64,000 nt of DNA from Streptomyces nitrosporeus (GCF_008704555.1 NZ_CP023702.1:6548001-6612000); one strand, 5' to 3'; counted from the stretch's first letter, positions 44,656 through 52,690 are shown. The notes: a model not told the origin generated them from the letters alone. Made by a program: numbers and translations.

Positions 44656-44742
44656 ACCCACCGATGGTCAACGGTGGCCTTACCTGTTCCTGCACCGGCC
44701 CCCACCAGCACGAACGCGACTCGCGGTCAGGGCACTGACGGA

Positions 44743-45450
44743 TCACGAATCGAACCAGCGCCGCCAGATGGGCACGTCCGTCCCGGCGTTCCACCGGTCG
44801 TTCGCCGCACGACGCAGTTCCGGAGTCGTCAGCGTCTCCTCGCGGGTGAGCCAGTCCAGGTACCACTCTTTGAAGGTGGCGGGCTGTCCGTCATCGTTCA
44901 GGAGCGGGTTGAGGCGATCGCAGGTCGCGCGTCCGTCGAACCACATGGTGCCACGCATAGGCCCGCTGACCACGAGGAGGGTGTAGAAGCCGCAGCCGTC
45001 ATCGCAGAGGGGGACGGTCCCGGAAGTCCGCGCGTCCTCGGCGGCATCCGCCGACTCCCGCCACGCGTCATGATCGGCTTGGTAGGCCGCAGCAGAGGCG
45101 TAGTCCCCCTCCTGGGGCTCGGTCAGCCAAAGATCTTCGCTCGCTGCGAGAGCGGTGTCGTGGTCCGGAAACGGAACACGGAGGTTCGCACGGTCCGCAG
45201 GCTGGTCGCCCTCCCAGCGCCAGCCACGCTGATCGACCTGAAGCGTGCGCACCCGCCCGCCGGCACTGACGCGCAGCAGGTACTGGCGATAGTCGTCGGG
45301 GAACACCACGCCGAACTGTTCCTCGGCCTGACGCACCTGAACCTCACTCAGGACCGGCGGGAGAACGGCACCGGCACCGGCCCTCGCTCCCTGCCGTGCG
45401 TAGAGCGCGATGGTCCGCTCCCGGACATCGCTCCAGTTCGCAGTCTGCAT
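44743..45450 (-). CDS. SMI1/KNR4 (SUKH-1) family protein
   Basis: This 235-residue protein has the SUKH signature SEVQVRQAEEQFGVVFPDDYRQYLLRVSAGG near residues 35-65. SUKH proteins are common immunity proteins against nuclease toxins of polymorphic or contact-dependent systems, though some have other roles. No toxin gene adjoins it. ATG 45450 was preferred to a TTG at 45459. TATCTT seven bases before that ATG could be a -10 of a leaderless message. The gene sits between IS remnants yet its frame is intact, suggesting it is under selection or recently acquired. Confidence 0.75.
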   Translation of the reverse strand: MQTANWSDVRERTIALYARQGARAGAGAVLPPVLSEVQVRQAEEQFGVVFPDDYRQYLLRVSAGGRVRTLQVDQRGWRWEGDQPADRANLRVPFPDHDTALAASEDLWLTEPQEGDYASAAAYQADHDAWRESADAAEDARTSGTVPLCDDGCGFYTLLVVSGPMRGTMWFDGRATCDRLNPLLNDDGQPATFKEWYLDWLTREETLTTPELRRAANDRWNAGTDVPIWRRWFDS

Positions 45451-45499
45451 GCCTGGCAAGATAGCCCGTCGGCCTGGACCACTCAGGCAGCCCTCGGCA

Positions 45500-45825
45500 G
45501 ATATGCCGGGTTGCAGCCGGGGTATCCCCTACGTCCTGTACAACGACATCGCCTGGCAACCGCTCCCCCTTGGGCCAGGGTTCGGCTCCGGCCGGACCTG
45601 CTGGCGGCGCATCGAGCGCCGGCAGCGGGCCGGAGCCTTCGACCAACCGCACCGCGTCCTGCTCGCCAGGCTGCACGCGGCCGGCGAGCTGGACCGGTCC
45701 AGAGCATGCGCCGACGGTTCCCATGTCCGCGCCGAAAAGGGGGAGCCGACACCGGCCCGTCGCCGGTCGACCGGAGGAAGACGGGCAGCGAACACCACCT
45801 GATCCGCGACGGACGCGGCGGCCAT
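45500..45825 (+). mobile_element. Truncated IS5-family transposase fragment
   Basis: The plus strand encodes IPYVLYNDIAWQPLPLG, CWRRIERRQRAGAFDQPH and ELDRSRACADGSHVRAEKG. After one frame change it continues GADTGPSPVDRRKTGSEHHLI. This is the N-terminal half of the same transposase type found intact enough to read at 50040-50858. It stops abruptly near 45825 where an IS630-type remnant on the other strand begins; the catalytic C-terminal half is gone. Confidence 0.7.
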
Positions 45826-46345
45826 GGATATCCGTCTGCGGGAACGGTCCCGGACCCGGACCACCGGGGTGCGGCCTCGTGGCGACCACGTCCTGGCGTG
45901 CGGCGGCGTCATGGGGAAGCCGGCTTCGCCCTCGCAGACCAGCCATAACGTACCAACAGCTTCCGCACACCCTGGATCGTGCAGGTCAGATGGAAGCGCC
46001 GGCCCATCACCGTCTTCACGCGGTTCAGCGTCCAGTGCTGGTCCTCCAGCCATGCGCGGCCGGCCCTGGCCGGCTCAGCCTCGGCAGTGCCGCCGGTCTC
46101 TGCGACCGCAGGGACCGGGGGCCGCCCTGGGCCCACGCGTGACGCCACCGCTGGACCGAGCGCACACCGACCGCGGATCTCCGGCGGTCGCGGTACCGCC
46201 CTCGCCCAAGGCGAGCCGCTCGGCTGCCTGGAGCCGTGGAACTGCTGCCGTGCACCGCGCGGTATCGCCGTGGCTCCGTTCCTGCCCCCGGCCGACGGGC
46301 TCTGGCCCTCCGCCCAGCGCGTTACCTCCCTGTGGGCCTTGGCCC
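45826..46345 (-). mobile_element. Truncated IS630-family transposase remnant
   Basis: The minus strand gives, in shifting frames, VRSVQRWRHAWAQGGPRSL (HTH), LEDQHWTLNRVKTVMGRRF and IQGVRKLLVRYGW, then WLVCEGEAGFPMTPPHARTW and RTPVVRVRDRSRRRIS. These are the winged-helix and first catalytic-Asp/Glu segments of an IS630/helix-turn-helix transposase. Several frameshifts are present and the C-terminal third is missing at about 45826, exactly where the IS5 fragment ends. Confidence 0.7.
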
Positions 46346-46507
46346 CGTCGGCCTCTCCGCCCGGATCCGGACTCCTGCCGGAACCCCGAGCCGCTCGAAG
46401 CCGCGGTCCGAGGGTGTGTCGCTGTACTCGCCCCTTCCGGGGCAGGAGGTACGGACGCACGTGTCCCCGGCCGCGTACGAGCCGCCGTACCCCATCGCGG
46501 TACGGAG

Positions 46508-47035
46508 TTATGCACTCGGTCCTCCGGTGACAGGGATGGCCGCCACGCGCGGGTCGGACATCAGGACGATCGGGCCGGGCGCGAGGGTGATGCGCATCCA
46601 GGGCGCTGCGTTCTCGCGGTGGGAGTGGCCGAGGGGCTCGATGCCGCTCTGGTCGGTGAGGCTGAACCCCGTCACCATGACCATGCTGGACCCGTCGGCC
46701 ACGGACGCAAGGTGCGTCCCGCAGTCGGGGCAGAAGCCTCGTCGTAGGGTCGGGTGGGTCGCGTACCACTTCGGCTCACCCCCGGGCCCGGTCCAGATCA
46801 GGGAGTCCAGAGGGAAGCCCACCCATAGCACCGCGGGCCCGCCGGAGATCCGGGTCTCATGGGCGCATGAACACAGATGCGGATCATCCGGGACGCCGCT
46901 GACCTGGTAGGAGATCCGGCCGCACTGGCAGTGTCCCGTTCGAACCGGCGGTGGGGCATCCGATACGGCTTTTGTGGCCGGCAGGGGCCGAGCGACCGCA
47001 GGGGGAGTGCCCAGGGCGGGTGATGTGTTGCTCAT
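46508..47035 (-). CDS. GFA-family (Mss4-fold) zinc protein
   Basis: This 175-residue protein of the glutathione-dependent formaldehyde-activating enzyme fold has zinc cysteines in HCQCGRISYQ, LCSCAHETRISGG and FCPDCGTHLASV. The family includes carbon-sulfur lyases and thiol-adduct enzymes. Actinobacteria use mycothiol instead of glutathione, so the literal GFA reaction should not be assumed. ATG 47035 has GAGGA upstream. The gene is 30 bp downstream of the tandem-Nudix gene on the same strand and probably shares its transcript. Confidence 0.83.
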   Translation of the reverse strand: MSNTSPALGTPPAVARPLPATKAVSDAPPPVRTGHCQCGRISYQVSGVPDDPHLCSCAHETRISGGPAVLWVGFPLDSLIWTGPGGEPKWYATHPTLRRGFCPDCGTHLASVADGSSMVMVTGFSLTDQSGIEPLGHSHRENAAPWMRITLAPGPIVLMSDPRVAAIPVTGGPSA

Positions 47036-47065
47036 GCGGGTCCTCGCTTCGGGATGGACCGGGGG

Positions 47066-48169
47066 CTACAGGGTGGTGAGGTCGGTGGCGTCCGGTAGTT
47101 CGGTGAGGGGCTGTCGCGCGGCACGGGGGATCCCGAGCCGTGCGCGGGCCTGGTGGACGGCGGCGAGCTGGCCGGCCGCCGGGAGTCCCCAGTCGAAGAG
47201 CTCCAGGGCCTGTTCGGGTGTGGCCAGGACCCGGATGTGGGTGCGGCCGGTGGCCGGGTCGACGGGGGGCGGGCCGAGACGGGTGAGGGGCGAGGCGTAG
47301 CGGAGGCGTGCGTACGGCTTGTCGGGGTCGCGGAGGTGGCCGAGGAACAGCGCTTTGCCGAGCCCGGCCGCGGCTTCCTCGCGTACCTCCCGGCGCAGTG
47401 TGATGAGCGGGTCGTCGCGGTCCGGGAGTTCGGGGGCGCCGCCCGGCAGGAGTGCCGCGCCGGTGTCCGGCTCCAGAAGCACCAGGACACGGCCGTCGGG
47501 TCCGAGGAGCCAGCCCCACACCTGGACCACCGAGAGCCGCTCCGGGGCGGGGCCGGCGTGGAAGGGCAGGTGGTGCCGGGCGCGGGCGGTGCGAAGGGCG
47601 CCGGCCCGGTCCAGGACAGTGGGGGAGATCGGCAGGCCGTTCTCCAGCAGGGCGGGCCCGGCGGCGTTGATGCGGGCGCGCAGGGCGGACAGGGCCCGGC
47701 GGGCGTCGCCGGGGGACATCAGGTCCGGTAGCCGGGCGGGTTCGACGAACTCGACGGACCTGATCTCGTGGTCGGGCAGTCGGATGGCGGCGATCTGCTC
47801 GTCGTCCCATGTGCCGCCGTCGTAGACGTGCAGGATCTCGCCGGGGAAGCGCATGCCGGCGGGCGCGTTGAGGCTGTCGGCGCTGACCCAGTCGACGGCG
47901 AGCCCTCGGCCGACGATCATGGTGACGCCGAGTTCCTCGTGCAGTTCCCGCGCGGCGCCCTGGGCCGGGGACTCGTTCGCATCGACGGCGCCGCCGGGCA
48001 GGAGGCAGGTGGTGCGGTAGTCGACGTGCTGGATCAGGACGCGGCCGCGTTCGTCTGTGATCAGCACGGACGTTCCGGCCCACAGGGCGGCCGAGGCGCG
48101 TAAGGCCCCGTACTCCTCGTCGGTCATCATCGTGCTGGGCGGCGTGTCAGGGGAGGGCGTGGCGGTCAT
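47066..48169 (-). CDS. Tandem-Nudix hydrolase
   Basis: This 367-residue cytoplasmic protein contains two Nudix domains. The first (about residues 30-165) carries a complete Nudix box, GGAVDANESPAQGAARELHEELG, shown here in shortened form by its key residues G-x5-E-x7-RELHEELG. The second (about 205-345) has REVREEAAAGL but lacks the first conserved Glu of the box (it reads PELPDRDDPL there), so it may be structural. Substrates would be nucleoside diphosphate derivatives such as activated sugars. ATG 48169 has GGAGA. It lies 45 bp after the PIG-L deacetylase in one operon. Confidence 0.83.
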   Translation of the reverse strand: MTATPSPDTPPSTMMTDEEYGALRASAALWAGTSVLITDERGRVLIQHVDYRTTCLLPGGAVDANESPAQGAARELHEELGVTMIVGRGLAVDWVSADSLNAPAGMRFPGEILHVYDGGTWDDEQIAAIRLPDHEIRSVEFVEPARLPDLMSPGDARRALSALRARINAAGPALLENGLPISPTVLDRAGALRTARARHHLPFHAGPAPERLSVVQVWGWLLGPDGRVLVLLEPDTGAALLPGGAPELPDRDDPLITLRREVREEAAAGLGKALFLGHLRDPDKPYARLRYASPLTRLGPPPVDPATGRTHIRVLATPEQALELFDWGLPAAGQLAAVHQARARLGIPRAARQPLTELPDATDLTTL

Positions 48170-48214
48170 CTGGTCTCCGATCGTGCGGGGAGGGGCCGAG
48201 CGGACGGCGGGCGG

Positions 48215-48991
48215 TCAGGCGACGAGCCGGTGAGGGTCGCCCGGTGCGGGGCCGGGGGTGAGGCGGGTGAAGTACTCGGTGCTGATGATCTCGTCGCGTT
48301 CCGGCTCGGGCAGGCGGGCGAGCAGGCCGGGCAGGGACCGTTCGCGGGCGGCTTCGCTGCGGTGCGCGAGGATCGCCTCCATCTTCACCGCGGCCCAGGG
48401 GGAGGCGTCGATGGTCGTGGTCAGATACGTGTCCGGCACCGCGAGGAGCGTCTTCCCGACGCTCCGGAGGAGCGGGCCCAGCCTGCCCGCACCGGATTCC
48501 GAGTGCGTGGCCGCGTAAAGGGCCGCCGGCTGCCAGGGCTCCCCGGCTTCGGGGTACAGGTGCGGCAGGCCGGCGGCCTCGACAGCAAGGAGGGTGATCT
48601 GGTGGGCGCGCCGGTGGTCCGGGTGCCCCGTGAGCTGGCCCAGGGCATCGTGGCCGATCACGATGTCGGGCCGGACCTCACGGATGTGTGCGACCAGGCG
48701 GCCGACGGCTTCGTCGAGAGGCGCGTCGACGAGGCGCACGGCCCCGTCGGGTGCCGAGGCTGGATTGCGGGCATCGGCGTAGCCGAGCAGCCGCGGAGCC
48801 CCTGCACCCAAGACGTCCAGGGCCTCGGCGAGTTCGGTGGCCCGGTGGCTCGCCGGCCCCCAGGTGGCGGTGACGACGCAGGTGCGGGCGCCGACGGCGT
48901 GGTGCTGTGCGAGCACACCGCCGGTCAGCAGGCTCTCGTCGTCGGGATGGGCGAACACACCCATCAGCGAGGGCAAAGACGGCTGGTTCAT
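48215..48991 (-). CDS. PIG-L/LmbE-family N-acetyl-sugar deacetylase
   Basis: This 258-residue zinc deacetylase has the metal motif GVFAHPDDESLLTGG near residue 10-24, CVVTATWGPASHR, VRPDIVIGHDALGQL and LTGHPDHRRAHQI with the third zinc ligand. Relatives deacetylate GlcNAc-linked substrates (MshB in mycothiol synthesis, Mca, antibiotic enzymes such as those of glycopeptides). ATG 48991 has GAGGAG 11 nt upstream; an extension to 49027 adds nothing conserved. It heads an intact trio with the Nudix and GFA genes and is preceded by a broken glycosyltransferase. Confidence 0.86.
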   Translation of the reverse strand: MNQPSLPSLMGVFAHPDDESLLTGGVLAQHHAVGARTCVVTATWGPASHRATELAEALDVLGAGAPRLLGYADARNPASAPDGAVRLVDAPLDEAVGRLVAHIREVRPDIVIGHDALGQLTGHPDHRRAHQITLLAVEAAGLPHLYPEAGEPWQPAALYAATHSESGAGRLGPLLRSVGKTLLAVPDTYLTTTIDASPWAAVKMEAILAHRSEAARERSLPGLLARLPEPERDEIISTEYFTRLTPGPAPGDPHRLVA

Positions 48992-49085
48992 GGCGAAGAG
49001 GACTCCTCGAAGTGGCGGGCGGGGCAAAGAGGCCGGATGGCCGGCGGCCGCCCGGCGGCGGTGAGCCGGTACACGGCGCGCCAGC

Positions 49086-49700
49086 TCATCGGACGCCGCC
49101 GCTGCGTATGCCGGCTCGTCCGTCCTTCGCGCATGCCGCGCGGTGTCTGACCCGGTCCGCCGCCGCGCACGGCCCGGGCCGGACCGAGGTGATCGTGGTC
49201 CAGGCGCTCAGGTGGAGGGGGAGGAGCGTGGTGGGGAGGTCGCGGTGGGCGATCCGGATCCGGCTGCGGGCGGCGAGCCGGTGGTACAGCGCGTGGCAGG
49301 CGGACAGGCGGACAGGCCGGCGGGCTCGGTGGGGGGTGGTGCATGCGGATCGATGCCGCGTACCAGCCGCTCCAGCCCGCCTCGTGCAGCCGCCAGGCCA
49401 GGCCGAACCCCTCGTGATAAAGAGAGAGTTGATCTCCCCGTCCGCGTGCCGCGTCGAAGGCGTCGCGCCGGATCAGGACGACGCCTTCGGCCGTCGATGC
49501 GCCCTTTCCCGGCCGTCCCGGGTTCAGGGCGCGCAGCCGGGGGACCCAGCGGCGTGGCGTGGCCATATCGTCCGGGCCGGTCAGCCGGGGCCGCACCCAG
49601 GCGGCTTCTGGATGCCGCTCGGCCTCGGCGACGAGAAGACCCTTCGTGGCGGACGTAGGACCGGCCGTGGCGGAGCCGGCCGCCGTACAGCTCACGCTCG
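49086..49700 (-). pseudogene. Decayed family 2 glycosyltransferase
   Basis: Fragments of a GT2 protein read in at least two frames. One frame has LLVAEAERHPEAAWVRPRLT, VVLIRRDAFDAARG and SLYHEGFGLAWRLHEAGWSG. The next frame, from about 49300 downward, has ALYHRLAARSRIRIAHRDLP and LLPLHLSAW up to a stop at 49086-49088. The N-terminal nucleotide-sugar-binding domain, including any DxD, is missing. It lies 95 bp upstream of the deacetylase in the same direction and probably once belonged to the same operon. Confidence 0.65.
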
Positions 49701-49978
49701 GCCTTTGAGATGCCCGTCGTGGCCGTCCCGGCGGTCCTCGGCGGGCTCGCGGTCTCATCGCTGTCCGGTCCGGCTTGCGTCAATGTGTTCCCTCCCGAAG
49801 GTGTGCCGGTGGCGTCAGCGTGCTCAACGACGCAGCACCGATTTCGAGCATGTGTTCTTTCGGACGGTTCTCGCGCCCGGAATTCCGCGGTCGTTCGAAG
49901 GTGCGCAGTGCACCGACCCTTGCTGGGCAAGAGCCGACGGGCGAGAGCGAGTTGGCTGAAACACCGATGTTCGGTTGC
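49701..49978. other. Non-coding remnant sequence
   Basis: This 278-bp stretch between the glycosyltransferase remnant and the IS5-type unit has no gene with a ribosome-binding site or family signature. Its G+C content is lower than neighbouring DNA, consistent with acquired or decayed sequence. Confidence 0.4.
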
Positions 49979-50039
49979 TTACTGATCGTTTCAGAATGAG
50001 ATCGGCGTGTCGGCTGACAGCCGATGATATTCGTGGGCA

Positions 50040-50858
50040 GTGCCTGCGGGGTGTCCGACGATCTTGTCCCTGATGGCCTGTGAGAGCGCATAGCCCCACT
50101 GCTGCCACAACAGCCCGCGCGAAGGCACCGGCACCCAGGCCGGCTTCGGGTGCCTGACCGGGTTGCACTGGCGGGCATTGTCTACGTGCTGCGCAAGGTG
50201 TGGCCTGGCGGGATGTGCCCGCCAGCGTGGTTGGCTGCTCGGGCGTGACCGCCTGGCGCCGCCTGCGGGACTGGACCGAAGCCGGGGTCTGGCCCCAGCT
50301 GCACACGGAACTCCTCGTCGAACTGCGCAAGACCGGCTTGCTGGAGATGGACGACTGCGCGATCGACGGCTCTCATGTCAGGGCCTTCAAAGGGGGGATC
50401 ACGTCGGGCCGTCGCCGGTCGATCGAGCCCGCCCCGGCTCCAAGCACCACCTGATCGTCGACCGCCGTGGAACCCCACTGGCCGTGTCCGTGACCGGCGG
50501 GAATCGGCATGACGTCACCCAACTGATCCCGCTGCTGGACGCGATCCCCCGGATACGGGGACTGCGGGGACGTCCGCGCAGCAAACCCAAGCGACTCTAC
50601 GCCGACCGCGACTACGACTACGACAAGTACCGCCGGCTGCTGTGGCGGCGCGGCGTCAAGCCACTCATTGCACGGCGCGGCGTCACTCACGGCTCCGGCT
50701 TGGGCAAGACCCGCTGGGTCGTCGAGCGCACCTTCGCCTGGCTCCACCAGTTCAAACGACTGCGGATCCGCTACGAACGCCGCGTCGACCTCCACCAGGG
50801 CCTCCTGGAACTCGCCTGCGGCATCATCTGCCTCCGACGACTCCGCACGTCATCCTGA
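50040..50858 (+). pseudogene. IS5-family transposase, frameshifted
   Basis: Three frames join into one IS5 transposase: IVYVLRK near 50177, then WRDVPASVVGCSGVTAWRR and DDCAIDGSHVRAFKGG (frame from 50200), then HVGPSPVDRARPGSKHHLIV, DRDYDYDKYRRLLW and GLGKTRWVVERTFAWLHQF to the stop at 50858. DDE residues lie in IDGSHV, DRDYD and VVERTF. The second shift is -1 at AAAGGGGGG (50389-50397), a run that could be a programmed slippage site. The first (near 50195) is a single lost base, so the gene is probably dead. Confidence 0.75.
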
Positions 50859-50867
50859 AACGACCAG

Positions 50868-51182
50868 TCAGCGGCAACGACGGTTCGGGCGTGAACGCCA
50901 CCTGCCTGGGCCGCCATTGGCTGCCGATCTCGGATCTGTTGCCCTCATTGTGGCGACGTACTGCGCGTAGCGACGACGTGCGTCGGTCAGGCTATCCGCC
51001 CCGTTGGGGCCGCCCCAGACCTCGTCGGCGTTCGGGTCGTCCTGGCCATCGTCTTCCCAGCTGCACTCGTCACAGATCTGGAATTGTCCGCGGGCGTCCA
51101 GCGTCGAGAGCTTGCAGCAGGGACAGGCATACGAACCGCCGCTGGGCAGGCTTGCTTTGGGCGGTTCTTCGGGCGCTGTCAC
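50868..51182 (-). CDS. CPCC-family cysteine-rich protein (passenger of IS5-type unit)
   Basis: This small protein of about 104 residues has YACPCCKLSTLDARGQFQIC then DECSWEDDGQDDPNADEVWG and GPNGADSLTDARRRYAQY, the hallmark of the Cys_rich_CPCC family. Four cysteines likely bind one zinc. Family members often occur beside immunity genes of toxin systems, but their function is unproven. GTG 51182 is the probable start; an in-frame TTG at 51236 is less likely. The TGA lies directly against the inner IS end, so the last residues (NGGPGRWRSRPNRRCR) may not be original. Confidence 0.72.
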   Translation of the reverse strand: MTAPEEPPKASLPSGGSYACPCCKLSTLDARGQFQICDECSWEDDGQDDPNADEVWGGPNGADSLTDARRRYAQYVATMRATDPRSAANGGPGRWRSRPNRRCR

Positions 51183-51260
51183 GCGTTGAGTGTTGCATGA
51201 TTTGCGAGGACGCTCTGGGCTGGTCGCGTCATTCAAACCTCATTCTGAAGCCATCAGTTA

Positions 51261-51550
51261 AAGGCTGTCCCGTGATCCGTGGTGGAGCAGCGTGCGGCGT
51301 CAGGCGGTGGGGGCCCCTCCCGCGCCGTTCAGGCTGTGGGGGAGCGTCGCAAGGCGGAGGGGCGTTCGCGTACGTATGGGGGTGCCCCCGGGCGAAGCCA
51401 CTGGGGGAGTATGCGGACGCTCCGGCAACGCCGCCATTGCCTTCAGGCCCTGCCCGGCACCCATGATTCAGGATGTGCCCTGCAGCTGACGGCGAAGGAC
51501 GCGTCCCGAGCGAGCTCCTTGACCCCTGGGATGTCTTCCCCGCGAGCCGG
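51261..51550. other. Region without an identifiable gene
   Basis: These 290 bases between the IS-type unit and the TetR gene contain several runs of GGGGG and GGGGGTGCCCCC-like inverted words around 51375-51400. No reading frame with a recognisable family was found. Confidence 0.4.
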
Positions 51551-52144
51551 TCAGCCGCGGAGGAGGGCGCTCCACTGGGTGGCCAGGACGGCGACCACCG
51601 CGTCGTGGTGGTCATCGTGGCCGCGTACCAGGCTGAAGTGGAAGGCCCGTTCCAACTGCATCATCAGGGTCATCAGATGCAGCCGGGCGGTGTTTCGCGC
51701 CTCGTCGTCGGGCATCCGTGCGAGCAGCCGTTCCATCACCCCCGGGACCTTCCACAGCATGGCGTGCCACTCCTCGGCGACCAGCGGATCGTCCGCCATG
51801 GCCTGTTCGATCGCGGCGAACTCCATGCGGTAGCGGCGCCACATCCCGGCGTGCCCGTGCAGCCAGGCGGCGATGGACTCGGGATCCGGGTCCTCCAGGC
51901 CGTCGAGGACACGGAACGAGTCCATGATCTCCAGCTCGATCCGGCGCATCAATTCCACCACCACCTCCGCCTTGGAGCGGAAGTGGAGGTAGAAGGTGGC
52001 CCGGGTGACGCCCGCCGCGCGGGCGATCGCCTCGGCTCCGACCGCGCCGTACGACTCACGGGTGAACAGCTCATGGGCGGCGGCGATGAGAGCTTCGCGA
52101 GTGGCCTGCTTCTGCCGCTCCCGGGTGCCTTGTGCCGTCGCCAT
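51551..52144 (-). CDS. TetR-family repressor
   Basis: This 197-residue regulator has an N-terminal HTH (about residues 10-55: ATREALIAAAHELFTRESYGA, VGAEAIARAAGVTRATFYLHF) typical of TetR and an all-helical ligand/dimerisation domain. ATG 52144 has GAGCGGAG just upstream; the frame is open further but enters the hairpin region. It lies downstream of the P450 gene on the same strand, 546 bp away, and a palindromic hairpin precedes it. Control of the P450 operon is likely, by location. Confidence 0.88.
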   Translation of the reverse strand: MATAQGTRERQKQATREALIAAAHELFTRESYGAVGAEAIARAAGVTRATFYLHFRSKAEVVVELMRRIELEIMDSFRVLDGLEDPDPESIAAWLHGHAGMWRRYRMEFAAIEQAMADDPLVAEEWHAMLWKVPGVMERLLARMPDDEARNTARLHLMTLMMQLERAFHFSLVRGHDDHHDAVVAVLATQWSALLRG

Positions 52145-52160
52145 GATCTCCGCTCCGTTC

Positions 52161-52257
52161 GGTGGCACGCGTCTGCCGCGTGCCACCCAACGGTATACCG
52201 GCGCCGGTCCGCCGCGGATGGCGCCGGTACACCGCCGGCCGGCGCGCCGGTACCTGG
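52161..52257 (-). promoter_or_regulatory. Hairpin operator and repeated CGGTAYACCG sites upstream of tetR
   Basis: A perfect 11-bp dyad GGTGGCACGCG-5 nt-CGCGTGCCACC occupies 52161-52187, 17 bp from the start codon. Beyond it lie CGGTATACCG (52191-52200, palindromic), CGGTACACCG (52225-52234) and CGGTACCTGG (52248-52257). Both arrangements are good candidates for TetR self-regulation. Confidence 0.5.
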
Positions 52258-52364
52258 GCCGGCCCCAGGTGTCCGGAGAACGCCGCGCCCGCCGCCACCG
52301 CGGCCAGGGAGGCGACGGCCGTCCCCGGGAAGCCGGCCGCCTTCCTGCGGCCGCCTTCCTTCGG

Positions 52365-52511
52365 TCAGCTGCCGGCAGGCGGTGGTTCACGGAGCCGAGG
52401 GCACAGCTGACCGGCGCGGGTACCGGGCAGTACGCGGCCGGCGGGCCGCGCCGCCAGGCCGGACCGCGCGGGAACGGACCCCGTGGGGGCGGCGGCAGTG
52501 GCCTCGGACAT
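52365..52511 (-). CDS. Possible 48-residue peptide
   Basis: A short frame starts ATG 52511 with GGGGA 7 nt upstream, encoding MSEATAAAPTGSVPARSGLA and onwards to a stop at 52365. It has no hydrophobic segment and no recognised family. It could be the stub of a lost gene between the P450 and tetR, or chance. Confidence 0.2.
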   Translation of the reverse strand: MSEATAAAPTGSVPARSGLAARPAGRVLPGTRAGQLCPRLREPPPAGS

Positions 52512-52542
52512 GGGTGTTCCCCTGCACTCGTCGTTGAGGAGC

Positions 52543-52578
52543 GCAAAGAGAACGGCAAAGAGAACGGCAAAGAGAACG
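52543..52578. repeat. Three exact tandem 12-bp repeats
   Basis: GCAAAGAGAACG is repeated three times without change at 52543-52554, 52555-52566 and 52567-52578, followed by a partial GAAGAGG. It lies in the non-coding interval between the P450 and tetR genes. The 145 bases between 52258 and the small frame and between 52579 and 52690 show nothing else. Confidence 0.8.
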
Positions 52579-52690
52579 GAAGAGGCGGGGTGGACAGGGC
52601 CGGCCGGATCCGGTGCGGTGGGAACGGAACCGGCCGTGCCGCGTGCCGCCGGTACGCCAGGGGGCACCGCCGGTGTCCGTCAGAGGCCCG

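Larger units (their letters stand above)
49979..51260 (+). mobile_element. IS5-related unit carrying a passenger gene
   Basis: The outer ends are CTGATCGTTTCAGAATGAG at 49982-50000 and, inverted, CTGATGGCTTCAGAATGAG at 51239-51257 (17 of 19 identical). Both are directly flanked by TTA (49979-49981 and 51258-51260), the TNA-type target duplication of IS5 relatives. A third, inner copy of the end (inverted, 50850-50867, 16 of 18 match to the left end) lies just after the transposase. The unit therefore contains a transposase part and a 370-bp passenger part with a CPCC-protein gene. Confidence 0.65.

Noticed and set aside
44600..44711. Minus-strand phrase LVGAGAGTGKATVDH resembling a Walker A motif.
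   Set aside because: It lacks the Ser/Thr after Lys and lies in a frame at the edge of a broken IS701 remnant without other NTPase motifs.
49982..50867. A simple, complete IS5 element of 886 bp ending at the inner repeat.
   Set aside because: Its flanks differ (TTA on the left, TCA on the right), whereas the outer repeat at 51239-51257 gives matching TTA; kept only as the ancestral form.
52365..52667. Hydrophobic repeat LFAVLFAVLFALL as a small membrane peptide.
   Set aside because: It arises from the 12-bp DNA repeat read in one frame, has no supported start upstream and no family.
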